A stretch of 64,000 nt of DNA from Oscillospiraceae bacterium (GTDB lineage: Bacteria; Bacillota; Clostridia; Oscillospirales; Acutalibacteraceae). Positions 9,901 through 17,476 of the stretch are shown piece by piece. Under the pieces are notes generated by a model that saw only the letters and a list, made by a program, of their open reading frames with translations, was not told where the DNA came from and did not search any database. How positions within the stretch are numbered: position 1 is the first letter of the stretch; each line of letters opens with the position of its first letter. The stretch covers positions 1-64,000 of the forward strand of contig SVOJ01000009.1 of NCBI GenBank assembly GCA_015066385.1, given 5' to 3'. Position numbers and translations under genes: made by a program.

Positions 9901-10731
9901 AATGAAGACGGCGCACTTTCCGACAAGCAGGTTGAATGGCTTAAGAAGGATGTTGCCGAAACCGATGCCGACTGGATCATTATGCAGATGCACGCTTCGA
10001 TTTTCTCACAGGGATCACATTACGGAGATGACGATATTGCGGCACTGCGCAATCAGTTGCTGAAACTGATGCTGGATCTGGATATTGACATCGTTCTTTC
10101 GGGTCATGACCATGTTTATCTGCGCACCATCCCCGTCGGTCATTTCGGCGCAAGCCCTGAAACGGAAACGGTCAACATCATCGGCAAGGACGGTCTTGAA
10201 TACACCGCCACTCTTGACACGGAAGGCACCGTATTTGTTTGTGGCGGCAGCAGCGGTCCTAAGACCTATACCCCCGCCGCATTCGGTGAAACCGCCGAGT
10301 ACTTCCCGAACAATTATTACGCCTATCCGAGAGCGGATGAACAGCAGATTCAAACACCTATGTTCTCTGCTATCACCATTGACGGTACAACACTGACATT
10401 TGCCGCCTACACATACAATGTAGAAGGTGAATTGTATGTCTGCGACACAACAGCTTTGTCCAAAACAAAGATCGTTTATATGTCAGGCGATGCGGATGTA
10501 AACGGAACATTCGATGCAGGTGATGCAAGAACCGCGCTTCGCCTTGCAGTCGGCCTTGACTGGTCCACGGTTTCCGACCTGACTCTGCTTGCCGCCGACT
10601 TCAACGGAGACGGTCAGATTCTCGCAGATGATGCAAGAAGAATTCTGCGTTGCAGTGTCGGTCTTGAAGATCTGAACCTGGTTGAAGTCAGAAGCATCTT
10701 CAAGGGCGAACTCGACAGCCGTTACGAATAA
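6949..10731 (+). CDS. Secreted double metallophosphoesterase with C-terminal dockerin
   Basis: A 1260-residue exported protein with signal peptide (FAAALCLILVVAGLPVTAVAV). It contains two calcineurin-like phosphoesterase domains. The first has SDVHYY, TGDLTLNGE, NGNHD and SGHHHVSD. The second has FTDTQS, HTGDFVDHGD, AGNHEAYG, MQMHAS and SGHDHVYLRT, and is preceded by a purple-acid-phosphatase-type fibronectin-like module (LEPDTTYYYRIGD). The middle about 400 residues have no recognised domain. The C-terminus is a type I dockerin: two Asp/Asn-rich calcium loops, each followed by an ARxxLRxxVGL helix. A likely role is phosphate release from extracellular esters on a cohesin-bound or surface complex. 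Co-transcribed with the pseudokinase gene (11-base gap, AGGAGG site). Confidence 0.88.
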   Translation: MKKQSLKLKLRSVFAAALCLILVVAGLPVTAVAVDTKAAPQDLQLATISDVHYYSAELAPHVDDANYNDFLTKLLCSNVNYETLDYILDKTFNSLEAKAIANGLKYVVLTGDLTLNGEKQGHIALAEKLRRFEEETGLQVIVANGNHDINNSKAASYSNVEVEKTTPQDFMEIYYEFGFSDAYHTFIDYKSAEDKQAIESKAGMLSYSVQLEEGYRMIVLDAGHYSADVTEDGTDEHETSGGVTKELLAWLLDEIADAKANGEIPLMATHWNMSGANYLHEFITVGFVIDEHYKLQEILADAGLHYVFSGHHHVSDIDITYSDKGEAMYSIITPTLTEFPAAYRVTEFDYNAQDESITATFNTYEIDGSKTKELNLAYTGETPYSVTVFNNQYANGDATFYLMRMVRNALLPFVDQIREAGSIIPFIEQMMEIDLEQTLDELLKGGIVFADFELFTAKNIMRFLKDLDIQICKLLLVNPEKTFDEVIEPAVVKLLNLQMSEVPCTKFIDTIGFGSTEHGGTLADLFMSVMYYMYAGNEDISDDAFMQDALANMKSGKIIAPFVETIIEAVVDDVVLDTLLANLDVNLTKLFAGTDFDVIPGFDTLNSLYYIIVALVDAGCFDYLVKDKEVTFVNVMKSLFDALMMVLGGEPDTSYLHLLEIILDLANLKYGSSIEEVIDYLLDEYVLADSMLEGVGGMMWTVVDSFCNDEDRDNNVTYVYDGPIEITPTQDEMQIPSLISVTFGEDSSSAFNLSWYTKYSVPGTDIELYKTDSEPVFKGKYSVPAGVGIKTATTEEVREFKGVDVGVIGVMTVQRDVYRHVIQLTNLEPDTTYYYRIGDANLGYWSETGTLTTAAGDNSAFTFFHFTDTQSVIEEQYNVWGELLNDALAVYPDAEFIAHTGDFVDHGDNFLQWKWGLNAASDNLLNMPLMPTAGNHEAYGTYAIDNYFTLSDGNVAIPQYTDTGVYYSYDYNNAHFIVLNTNNQNEDGALSDKQVEWLKKDVAETDADWIIMQMHASIFSQGSHYGDDDIAALRNQLLKLMLDLDIDIVLSGHDHVYLRTIPVGHFGASPETETVNIIGKDGLEYTATLDTEGTVFVCGGSSGPKTYTPAAFGETAEYFPNNYYAYPRADEQQIQTPMFSAITIDGTTLTFAAYTYNVEGELYVCDTTALSKTKIVYMSGDADVNGTFDAGDARTALRLAVGLDWSTVSDLTLLAADFNGDGQILADDARRILRCSVGLEDLNLVEVRSIFKGELDSRYE

Positions 10732-10780
10732 TGTAATATCTAATATATTATATTACATTATATAATAATACCCAATCAAA

Positions 10781-10807
10781 CAGGGATTGCGACGCAATCC
10801 CTGTTTT
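10781..10807 (+). terminator. Terminator between convergent genes
   Basis: Stem CAGGGATTGC/GCAATCCCTG with a GAC loop followed by TTTT. It lies between the plus-strand phosphoesterase gene and the minus-strand M23 gene and may act both ways. Confidence 0.85.
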
Positions 10808-10816
10808 CATTTGAAT

Positions 10817-11623
10817 TCAATCTTCCGTACCGCCTCTACCCATGGCTTCCAAGGGATCGACGATCACACCATCCATGCGCATTTCATAATGCAAATGGCA
10901 ACCTTCTTTTGCTTCAACGGGAATTTTTCCGAGTACACCGACTGTTTCCCCCTGCTTGACTGTATCCCCTACGCTAAGCGTAATACTGTCAAACTGCAGT
11001 CCGCAGTATTTGGCTGTCGCACCGTTGCCGAAATCCAATTCAATCACACCGCCCCAGGACGTATCCTCATAAACCGCGGTAACGGTTGCATCTGCCGCAG
11101 CAAGGACACTGTCTCCTTCGGTGCCGCCGAAATCCACGCCGTTGTGTGTTCGCCAATCATTCATGGTATCCGAAAACACAGGAATGCCCATGCTGAAATC
11201 TTTAACAATATCTGTCCCGGCCGGCAACATATATTCTTTCTGCACCGGTGCGGGACCATCCACAGGTTTACCATCAACGGGTTTACCGTCAACAGCAAGG
11301 GTTTGCGTTGCATCTTCCTGTGAATTGCCAAACATTTCATCTGCAAAATTGCTTTCATCTTCAAAAATTGCATCGGCAAGGGACGCAAATTCATCGGGTG
11401 TCCACCCGACCTGCTCAGAAGACCGTTCTACTTCCTGCGGGACGGTATCCAATGCCTGTGCAGATCCGGACATGTTGCTTGTTCCCGCTTGTGAAAGGGG
11501 ATCGTCGGCAGATGTTGTCACCTGTGCAAGCACACCCAATGCCAGCGCACACGCACATGCACCGAGTAAAATAAAGGTATTGCGGCGATTTTTGCCATTC
11601 TTTTTTTCTGTATCGTTAATCAT
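10817..11623 (-). CDS. Membrane-anchored M23 peptidase, divergent to lexA
   Basis: A 268-residue protein with a short cytoplasmic start, one TM helix (TFILLGACACALALGVLAQV), an acidic linker and a C-terminal M23 (lysostaphin-type) domain. The metal-binding motifs HNGVDF and HLHYEM are intact, so it is probably an active peptidoglycan endopeptidase, or a SpoIIQ-like structural homologue. Start at 11623 follows GGAGG. It is transcribed away from lexA, and its predicted promoter overlaps the LexA-type operator, which suggests SOS control. The position matches that of yneA (division inhibitor) beside lexA in Bacillus subtilis, though the domain here is different. Confidence 0.85.
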   Translation of the reverse strand: MINDTEKKNGKNRRNTFILLGACACALALGVLAQVTTSADDPLSQAGTSNMSGSAQALDTVPQEVERSSEQVGWTPDEFASLADAIFEDESNFADEMFGNSQEDATQTLAVDGKPVDGKPVDGPAPVQKEYMLPAGTDIVKDFSMGIPVFSDTMNDWRTHNGVDFGGTEGDSVLAAADATVTAVYEDTSWGGVIELDFGNGATAKYCGLQFDSITLSVGDTVKQGETVGVLGKIPVEAKEGCHLHYEMRMDGVIVDPLEAMGRGGTED

Positions 11624-11685
11624 CAAAACGAACACCTCCGTTGCAAGTTTTGCCCTTTACGGGAGAAATATGCAACAGAAGATTT

Positions 11686-11714
11686 ATATTAAAAATTTTT
11701 TTCACATTTCACAA
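11686..11714 (-). promoter_or_regulatory. Putative promoter of the M23 gene
   Basis: On the minus strand TTGTGA (11709-11714), 17-base spacer, TAATAT (11686-11691). The -35 box overlaps the LexA-type operator. Confidence 0.5.
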
Positions 11715-11725
11715 ACAAATGTTTG
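11712..11725. promoter_or_regulatory. Putative LexA (SOS) operator
   Basis: Palindrome CAAACAAATGTTTG fits the Gram-positive GAAC-N4-GTTC type with C/G end changes. It overlaps the -35 boxes of both the lexA promoter and the divergent M23 promoter. Confidence 0.65.
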
Positions 11726-11751
11726 CTTTTTAAAAACATTTGTGCTATACT
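11723..11751 (+). promoter_or_regulatory. lexA promoter
   Basis: TTGCTT (11723-11728), 17-base spacer, TATACT (11746-11751). Confidence 0.75.
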
Positions 11752-11800
11752 GGATTTAAGTAATAAGATTCTTATTCTTTTTCGCAGAAAGGAGTTTTCC

Positions 11801-12391
11801 ATGAAAGATTTAAACGCAACACAGAAAAAGATTTACGAATACCTCTCTGAACGTTCACAAAACGGCGTGCCGCCCTCGGTGCGTGAAATCGGCGCGGCGG
11901 TAGGACTCAAATCCACATCTTCTGTGCAGGCCAATCTGGATGCACTGGAAGAAGCAGGCTATATTGAACGTGACCCCATGCTCAAACGTTCCATCCGCGT
12001 GCGCGGCAACAGCGCAAACTACACGCAAGTTCCTCTGATCGGAACTGTTACGGCGGGTATGCCTATTCTTGCGGTGGAAACCATTGAAGGTTATGTCCCC
12101 TACAGCGGCTCTGCATCCGGAGATAAACCTCTGTTTGCCTTGCGCGTACGCGGTGACAGTATGATCAATGCAGGCATTCTCAACAATGATATCGTCATTG
12201 CCGAAAAAACACCCTACGCAACAAACGGCGACATTGTTGTTGCCATGCTCAACGACGAAGCCACCGTCAAGCGTTTTTACAAAGAAAACGGTCACTTTCG
12301 CCTGCAACCCGAAAATGATGCCTATGAACCGATTATCTCGGACGAAATCATCATTCTCGGCAAACTGGTTTCCCTGGTTCGTTATTATTAA
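11801..12391 (+). CDS. lexA: LexA repressor
   Basis: SOS repressor that self-cleaves with RecA. The 196 residues include the winged helix (VPPSVREIGAAVGLKSTSSVQANL), the Ala-Gly cleavage site (GTVTAGMPIL), the catalytic Ser in RGDSM and the catalytic Lys in NDEATVKRF. ATG at 11801 with AAAGGAG in front gives the canonical start; an upstream in-frame extension has no ribosome site and overlaps the promoter. It is monocistronic, ending at a strong terminator. Confidence 0.97.
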   Translation: MKDLNATQKKIYEYLSERSQNGVPPSVREIGAAVGLKSTSSVQANLDALEEAGYIERDPMLKRSIRVRGNSANYTQVPLIGTVTAGMPILAVETIEGYVPYSGSASGDKPLFALRVRGDSMINAGILNNDIVIAEKTPYATNGDIVVAMLNDEATVKRFYKENGHFRLQPENDAYEPIISDEIIILGKLVSLVRYY

Positions 12392-12426
12392 GAACATTTA
12401 TTTTCATTCCGGCTGTCTTCTGCAAA

Positions 12427-12463
12427 TAAAAATCCCTGCATCATTGATGCAGGGATCTTTTTA
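12427..12463. terminator. Bidirectional terminator between lexA and the giant secreted-protein gene
   Basis: Stem AATCCCTGCATCA/TGATGCAGGGAT with A-run on the left and TTTTT on the right, usable by both converging genes. Confidence 0.9.
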
Positions 12464-12474
12464 TTTGCAAACAC

Positions 12475-15400
12475 TTATGCAATGCCTAAAGTTTTCTTGA
12501 GGAACAAAATCAGTTTATCAAAGAAAGCTTTGATCTTCTCAAAGATCGACATGAAAGCACCCAGTGTGCCGCCGCCATCATTGTCATTATCCTGAGGAGG
12601 CTGTTCACCATCGCCGCCATCGGGTACGGAAGGATCGTCCTTTTCACCCAAAGAACCGATGATGTCAATGACCTTGCCGATATCTTCAACACTCTGGATA
12701 GAACCGATAATAGCAACAAGCTCTGTGATCGTCATCCCGGAATCAGCAAGCAGATCCAAAAGGGTTGTAGAAAGACTTGTCAGTTTTGTGACCAGATGAT
12801 ACAAAACAACAAGGATAATGTCGGCAGTATCAAAGCCTTCCATCAATACGCCGAGTTCTTCGAACAGCATGGCCATGGTTTCTCTGTCATATTCATCGAG
12901 ATCGGCCGATACATTCAAAATCAATGAAAGCAATGCATCCAGATTCTCATCGATAAAGAGAACCGAAACCACAAGACGAAGCAGTGCAGTCAGCAGATCG
13001 CCGCCGCCTGCGGCATCCAGACGAACATTTCTGCGTCCTTCTTTGGATTCAAAGCGTTCCAGTTTGCCGGCGCACAATGTGTAGAAATCAATATAAGGCA
13101 GTGTGAGCGTAATATCTTCTTCTGTTACATTGCCGTTTTCATCCACAACTTCTCTTGTTCCGAGAACGATCATTTCGCCGAGCATGGAGCCGAGCAAAGA
13201 ACTGACAACGGAGTTGAAGTCGATATCCAGCGGCAGACTCAGGTTGAGTTTGATACCTCCGAGATCGAGATTGGAAAGCAAGCCGTTGAGAACATCATAG
13301 AGATTGATAACAGGCTTTGCAATATCCAGAAGCACATAAGCAAAATGAACAATATTATTGACAAGGTCATTCATTGCGCCCGTGGAAATAAAGAACATCA
13401 GATTCGGCAACAGATTGAAAACTGCAGTAACGGGATCTTCCAGTACTTTATCCACCAGACCCAGAATGGGGCTGAGAATGTAATAGAACGTATTGCTTAC
13501 TGCACGGTCAGGATTGCTTTCTTTCAGCAGAATGGTTTGCGCATAATACGCGTTATAAGTGAGAATTTTTTCTGCGGGGCAAGTCAGTAATTCAAGCAAT
13601 GCAATGAACCAATACTGATAGCCTGCATACGACGGCAGAGAAACAAGACCGAATACATCCAGCGGCTGATCAAGCAGCAGGAATTCAAAGATGAACGAAG
13701 CAGGAGAAAGCAACGCAGAAATAACACGGATAAAGGCTTCGCCTGTTTCAAGTTTACCTTCATCAAGCCCCCAGTTGAAGTTTGCCTCTGTCAATGTGGG
13801 GACATACTGGCCGAGGTCACCGTCAAACTTAAGCGGCAGGAAAAGATCTTCCCACGAATCGTATTTCATCAGTTCCGTATAGGGCAACAATTCATCGTCT
13901 GCATCCTGAACAGGAACATAGCCGAGCATTTCGGTAACACGCAGAGCAATACGGGCAGGGGTGATTTCAATTTTGAAAGCATTATAAAGAATACCGATGA
14001 TATCAATATCGCCGAGTGTTCCGTCCACACCGCTGAGAAGCTGATAAAGCAGATTGAACAGCATGTTGATCGTATCATTGGAAATATAGCCGTAAATCAG
14101 GTCTTCCAGGAATGCCCCAAGACCTTCTTCCATGCCTTCCACGCCGATCATGCTGAGAACATTGTCAGCAAGCGGGCCGAGGTCGGCAACCACTTCGCTT
14201 GCCATTTCCTGCGTCCACATTTCGGAATAAACAACTTTTGTGCCGTAAGTGCGGCTCGGATTGAGCGTGGGGCTCAGAAGCGTATCGGTATAGAAATTGA
14301 TCTGATCCAAGGGATAGGTGTAGGATGCCTTATTATAATAGTTCCCCTTTTCATTCGGATAGAACAATTCAAGTAATGTGCACAATGCTTCATCTGGATG
14401 CAACATGATATTGTAAATAAGATCTGCGAAAGTCATACCCATGAACAATTCGCCGTCAAGATCAATACCGAAGCATTCGATAAGATAGGGCAAGTTCTGA
14501 TTCGTGATATCGTAACGATAGCCCACTGCAGTCAACACAAAGCGCAGCAGGAACAGGAACACATAACCGGGGTTGCTGACCGTCAACGTATGATTGGCGA
14601 TCATGGTACCGTTTTCCACAAGTTTCTTTTCGTGAATTTTCGGAAGCGAATAAGCAACACCGTCGCCCGTGGAAAGGTTTATAAAATTGGAAAGGATGTG
14701 ATTCAAAGAATCAAGCGGCGCTGCCGTATCGCCGAGGAATCCGGCAATGCTGTTACTGTAAACATCACTGATCAGGTCGCTGAAGATATTGATTTGCAAT
14801 TCAATTTTTGTCAGACCGTCCAGCAAATTGTCACCGGTATCACGGATAATGAAATTCACAAGGTTCGGCAACAGCTTGCAGATGGTGGCAATGGGTTTCT
14901 TTGCAACAATTTCTTCCACCCATTTCAGAAGCGGAATCAAGATATCCAGCAGGTAAGAGTCACCGTTCAGATGCTCATTTCTTGCACGGACCGTGTAATC
15001 ATCGGAGCTGTAGCATCTGCCTGCGGGAAGATTGTCATTATAAACCGCATTGGGTTCAACCTGCAGACCAAGTGCTTCCAGCAAAGGAAGAATAAGATCT
15101 CTGTAACCGGCCTGTTCTTTGACTGTAACAGCATTAGAAAGCAGTCCGAGTTTCCAGTGATTGTCATTGCAGAATAAGCAAAGAACAGCAACACGAAGTC
15201 CGCGGAAGGTTGCGGCAAGGGCCGCGGCAAAAGAATCGCGGTCATTAAGCGGCGTTACCAAGCCGTTGCTGTCTACACGAGTCCAATCAATCTTGTCCCA
15301 CTCGACCCTGTTCCATGAATACATTTCCGTGCCGGCTTTGGCAAGTTCAGCCTGTGCGGTGGGATAATCATCCAAATATGTGGCAAGTTTACCGGGTGTC

Positions 15401-17205
15401 AACGCAGCATCCAATTTATCCAAAGCCCAATCAACAAGCGATCCCAATGTGGTTGCAAAACCGGTGTCAGCAAAGAGATCCAGCAACAGGTTTGCAATCA
15501 TCGGATAGATGGCTTCGACGATCATTGTACACATCTCGTCCGTGTACAGCATTTCTTTCAACAGAATACCGACAAGTTCCTGCGCATTGCTGTAAGGTTT
15601 GGCGGCACCGGGGGCAAGCCCAAGCAGATCATTCAATGTGTCCCCAAGGAACATATCGATCGTTGCCATCACATCTTTGTTGGTGAACAGGTCGTCAAAC
15701 TGTGTTACAATGGAATTCAGATTTTCAATTTCACCCGTATAAGTTGCATTGCCGCGCACGGTACGTGTCGGTGCCTGTTGACCGCTTGTCAGAAGATATT
15801 GCAACGTTTTGATATTACCGATATTCGATTCAAAAAGATTGACAAGCACTGCATTGGAATATTCATTTGTCAACGTTTCGGCATAACGGCGAAGGGTGCT
15901 CAGACGCTGTCCCGCAACTGAAAGGGTCGATTCGTCCAGATTGTTCAATTGCTCATTTGTAAACAGCAGGAATTGAGAATCCCATGTATTGCCGACATAA
16001 TATTCACCGACATATTCATTTTCGGGAACGGAATAAAACACGGCATTGAATGCATTGTTGATTGTAATCAACCCGGGAATGGTGGTTGTATCGTCCTGCA
16101 CAGCGGTGTAAAGTTTGGCAGCCTGTCCGACAGTATCCGGATTCTGCCCGACGAAAGAAAGTTTTACAGGGGCTTTGTCAAGCGAATACGTATCGCCGTA
16201 AATGATATAAATGTCTTCAATGTCAGTCGGCTTGAAGAAATACTGAGCCGTCGTACCAAGGCTGTCATATCCGCGCTGATAACGGAATTGATAAATACCC
16301 GTTGTAACCGTAATAACGGTCGAGGAGTAGTTTTCAAGAGAATCCATATCCAACAGAACGGTTTCCTTGTCCGTGCAGACAATAAAATCAAATTCATGAT
16401 ACCAGTTACCGGCATTCATGTAAGTACCTGTTGCCATGAAATAACTGATAACGGTTTCCACGTTGTAATATTCATACGCAGAAACCTTAACGAAATGCAG
16501 GCCGAATTCGGCAAACTGCGTGAGAGAAGGATCCGAAACACCGTCAGCGGCAAGTTGTCTGCGTATCTTTTCGTATTCATCCAGCTCTGCATCCGTGGGA
16601 TAATAACGTTCGCCGAGTTCATCGACATAATATCCGATATCATCGCTGTAATAATAGTTAACACCCATGGTAATCAGGTTGTCTTTGTCAAACCTGTTTC
16701 CGAGTTCTTCCATGACATCGTAATATTTTTGTGCATCTTCTTCCATGACATGGATCGGCTGATTGTCCATATCCAGCCAGCCGGCATCCTTCATGTCGGC
16801 AAAATAACTCTCCAGGTTGAAAAGTACTTCATTGTACAACAATTCAGCCGTATAAACGCCGACACCATAGGTATAGCTCATAAGCGATTCCGCAATGTAA
16901 TAGAATCGGTTGGCGGCTTTCAGAATGGAATTTTCCACATTATCTTTTGCATAGACAGTATGGGAATATACAAAAGCACCCGCCTCGGTGTTGAAGCCCT
17001 CCGTAATAATATCGTCAGACTTTTTATTCACGATCTCATAATTGTTCAGATTACGGACGTGATCGTCTGCAAGAAAAGTTGCCAGCGCCTTGTACTGTTC
17101 ACTGTAAACAACAGCGGCAGCCGCACCGTTGAAGGCAGGCAGACAGGCAGTCATCAACAGTACCACAGCCAACAATACGCTCATGGATTTCTGAAAGAGT
17201 TTCAT
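12475..17205 (-). CDS. Giant secreted protein of unknown function
   Basis: I do not recognise the family. The 1576 residues begin with a clear signal peptide (MSVLLAVVLLMTACLPAF). The body is rich in Leu/Asp/Tyr helices with many short LLDxLLxxx patterns, and shows no obvious catalytic motif. A Gly/Asp/Pro-rich linker (positions about 12560-12630) leads into a terminal amphipathic helix (IFEKIKAFFDKLILFLKK). The same kind of helix ends the secreted protein at 42246-43973 and opens the esterase at 19351. Start at 17205 has AAGGAG in front. Single-gene transcript with its own promoter; probably a surface or extracellular structural protein. Confidence 0.8.
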   Translation of the reverse strand: MKLFQKSMSVLLAVVLLMTACLPAFNGAAAAVVYSEQYKALATFLADDHVRNLNNYEIVNKKSDDIITEGFNTEAGAFVYSHTVYAKDNVENSILKAANRFYYIAESLMSYTYGVGVYTAELLYNEVLFNLESYFADMKDAGWLDMDNQPIHVMEEDAQKYYDVMEELGNRFDKDNLITMGVNYYYSDDIGYYVDELGERYYPTDAELDEYEKIRRQLAADGVSDPSLTQFAEFGLHFVKVSAYEYYNVETVISYFMATGTYMNAGNWYHEFDFIVCTDKETVLLDMDSLENYSSTVITVTTGIYQFRYQRGYDSLGTTAQYFFKPTDIEDIYIIYGDTYSLDKAPVKLSFVGQNPDTVGQAAKLYTAVQDDTTTIPGLITINNAFNAVFYSVPENEYVGEYYVGNTWDSQFLLFTNEQLNNLDESTLSVAGQRLSTLRRYAETLTNEYSNAVLVNLFESNIGNIKTLQYLLTSGQQAPTRTVRGNATYTGEIENLNSIVTQFDDLFTNKDVMATIDMFLGDTLNDLLGLAPGAAKPYSNAQELVGILLKEMLYTDEMCTMIVEAIYPMIANLLLDLFADTGFATTLGSLVDWALDKLDAALTPGKLATYLDDYPTAQAELAKAGTEMYSWNRVEWDKIDWTRVDSNGLVTPLNDRDSFAAALAATFRGLRVAVLCLFCNDNHWKLGLLSNAVTVKEQAGYRDLILPLLEALGLQVEPNAVYNDNLPAGRCYSSDDYTVRARNEHLNGDSYLLDILIPLLKWVEEIVAKKPIATICKLLPNLVNFIIRDTGDNLLDGLTKIELQINIFSDLISDVYSNSIAGFLGDTAAPLDSLNHILSNFINLSTGDGVAYSLPKIHEKKLVENGTMIANHTLTVSNPGYVFLFLLRFVLTAVGYRYDITNQNLPYLIECFGIDLDGELFMGMTFADLIYNIMLHPDEALCTLLELFYPNEKGNYYNKASYTYPLDQINFYTDTLLSPTLNPSRTYGTKVVYSEMWTQEMASEVVADLGPLADNVLSMIGVEGMEEGLGAFLEDLIYGYISNDTINMLFNLLYQLLSGVDGTLGDIDIIGILYNAFKIEITPARIALRVTEMLGYVPVQDADDELLPYTELMKYDSWEDLFLPLKFDGDLGQYVPTLTEANFNWGLDEGKLETGEAFIRVISALLSPASFIFEFLLLDQPLDVFGLVSLPSYAGYQYWFIALLELLTCPAEKILTYNAYYAQTILLKESNPDRAVSNTFYYILSPILGLVDKVLEDPVTAVFNLLPNLMFFISTGAMNDLVNNIVHFAYVLLDIAKPVINLYDVLNGLLSNLDLGGIKLNLSLPLDIDFNSVVSSLLGSMLGEMIVLGTREVVDENGNVTEEDITLTLPYIDFYTLCAGKLERFESKEGRRNVRLDAAGGGDLLTALLRLVVSVLFIDENLDALLSLILNVSADLDEYDRETMAMLFEELGVLMEGFDTADIILVVLYHLVTKLTSLSTTLLDLLADSGMTITELVAIIGSIQSVEDIGKVIDIIGSLGEKDDPSVPDGGDGEQPPQDNDNDGGGTLGAFMSIFEKIKAFFDKLILFLKKTLGIA

Positions 17206-17266
17206 GCTGTACACTCCTTGTAATATGTTTTTTTCTGCCCGGTTGAGGACAGAAATATCCTTAATT

Positions 17267-17295
17267 ATTATACTTTTTTTTATATTAAAAAGCAA
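17267..17295 (-). promoter_or_regulatory. Promoter of the giant secreted-protein gene
   Basis: TTGCTT (17290-17295), 17-base spacer, TATAAT (17267-17272) on the minus strand. Confidence 0.75.
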
Positions 17296-17429
17296 GCAGT
17301 AATACTGCTCAATTCCGTCTTATTCTGTAAAATATTCTCCTGCTTTTTTGTTATTTTTGACGAAGAAACATCCGTCACGTTTCGTCGTCGCACAACCGTC
17401 CGATTCTTGGGACAAGAGATAATATATCA

Positions 17430-17458
17430 TTGACTTTCAATCTCAAATGAGATATAAT
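17430..17458 (+). promoter_or_regulatory. Promoter of the dockerin metallo-hydrolase gene
   Basis: TTGACT (17430-17435), 17-base spacer, TATAAT (17453-17458). Confidence 0.85.
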
Positions 17459-17476
17459 AACCAACGGGTGAAATAA

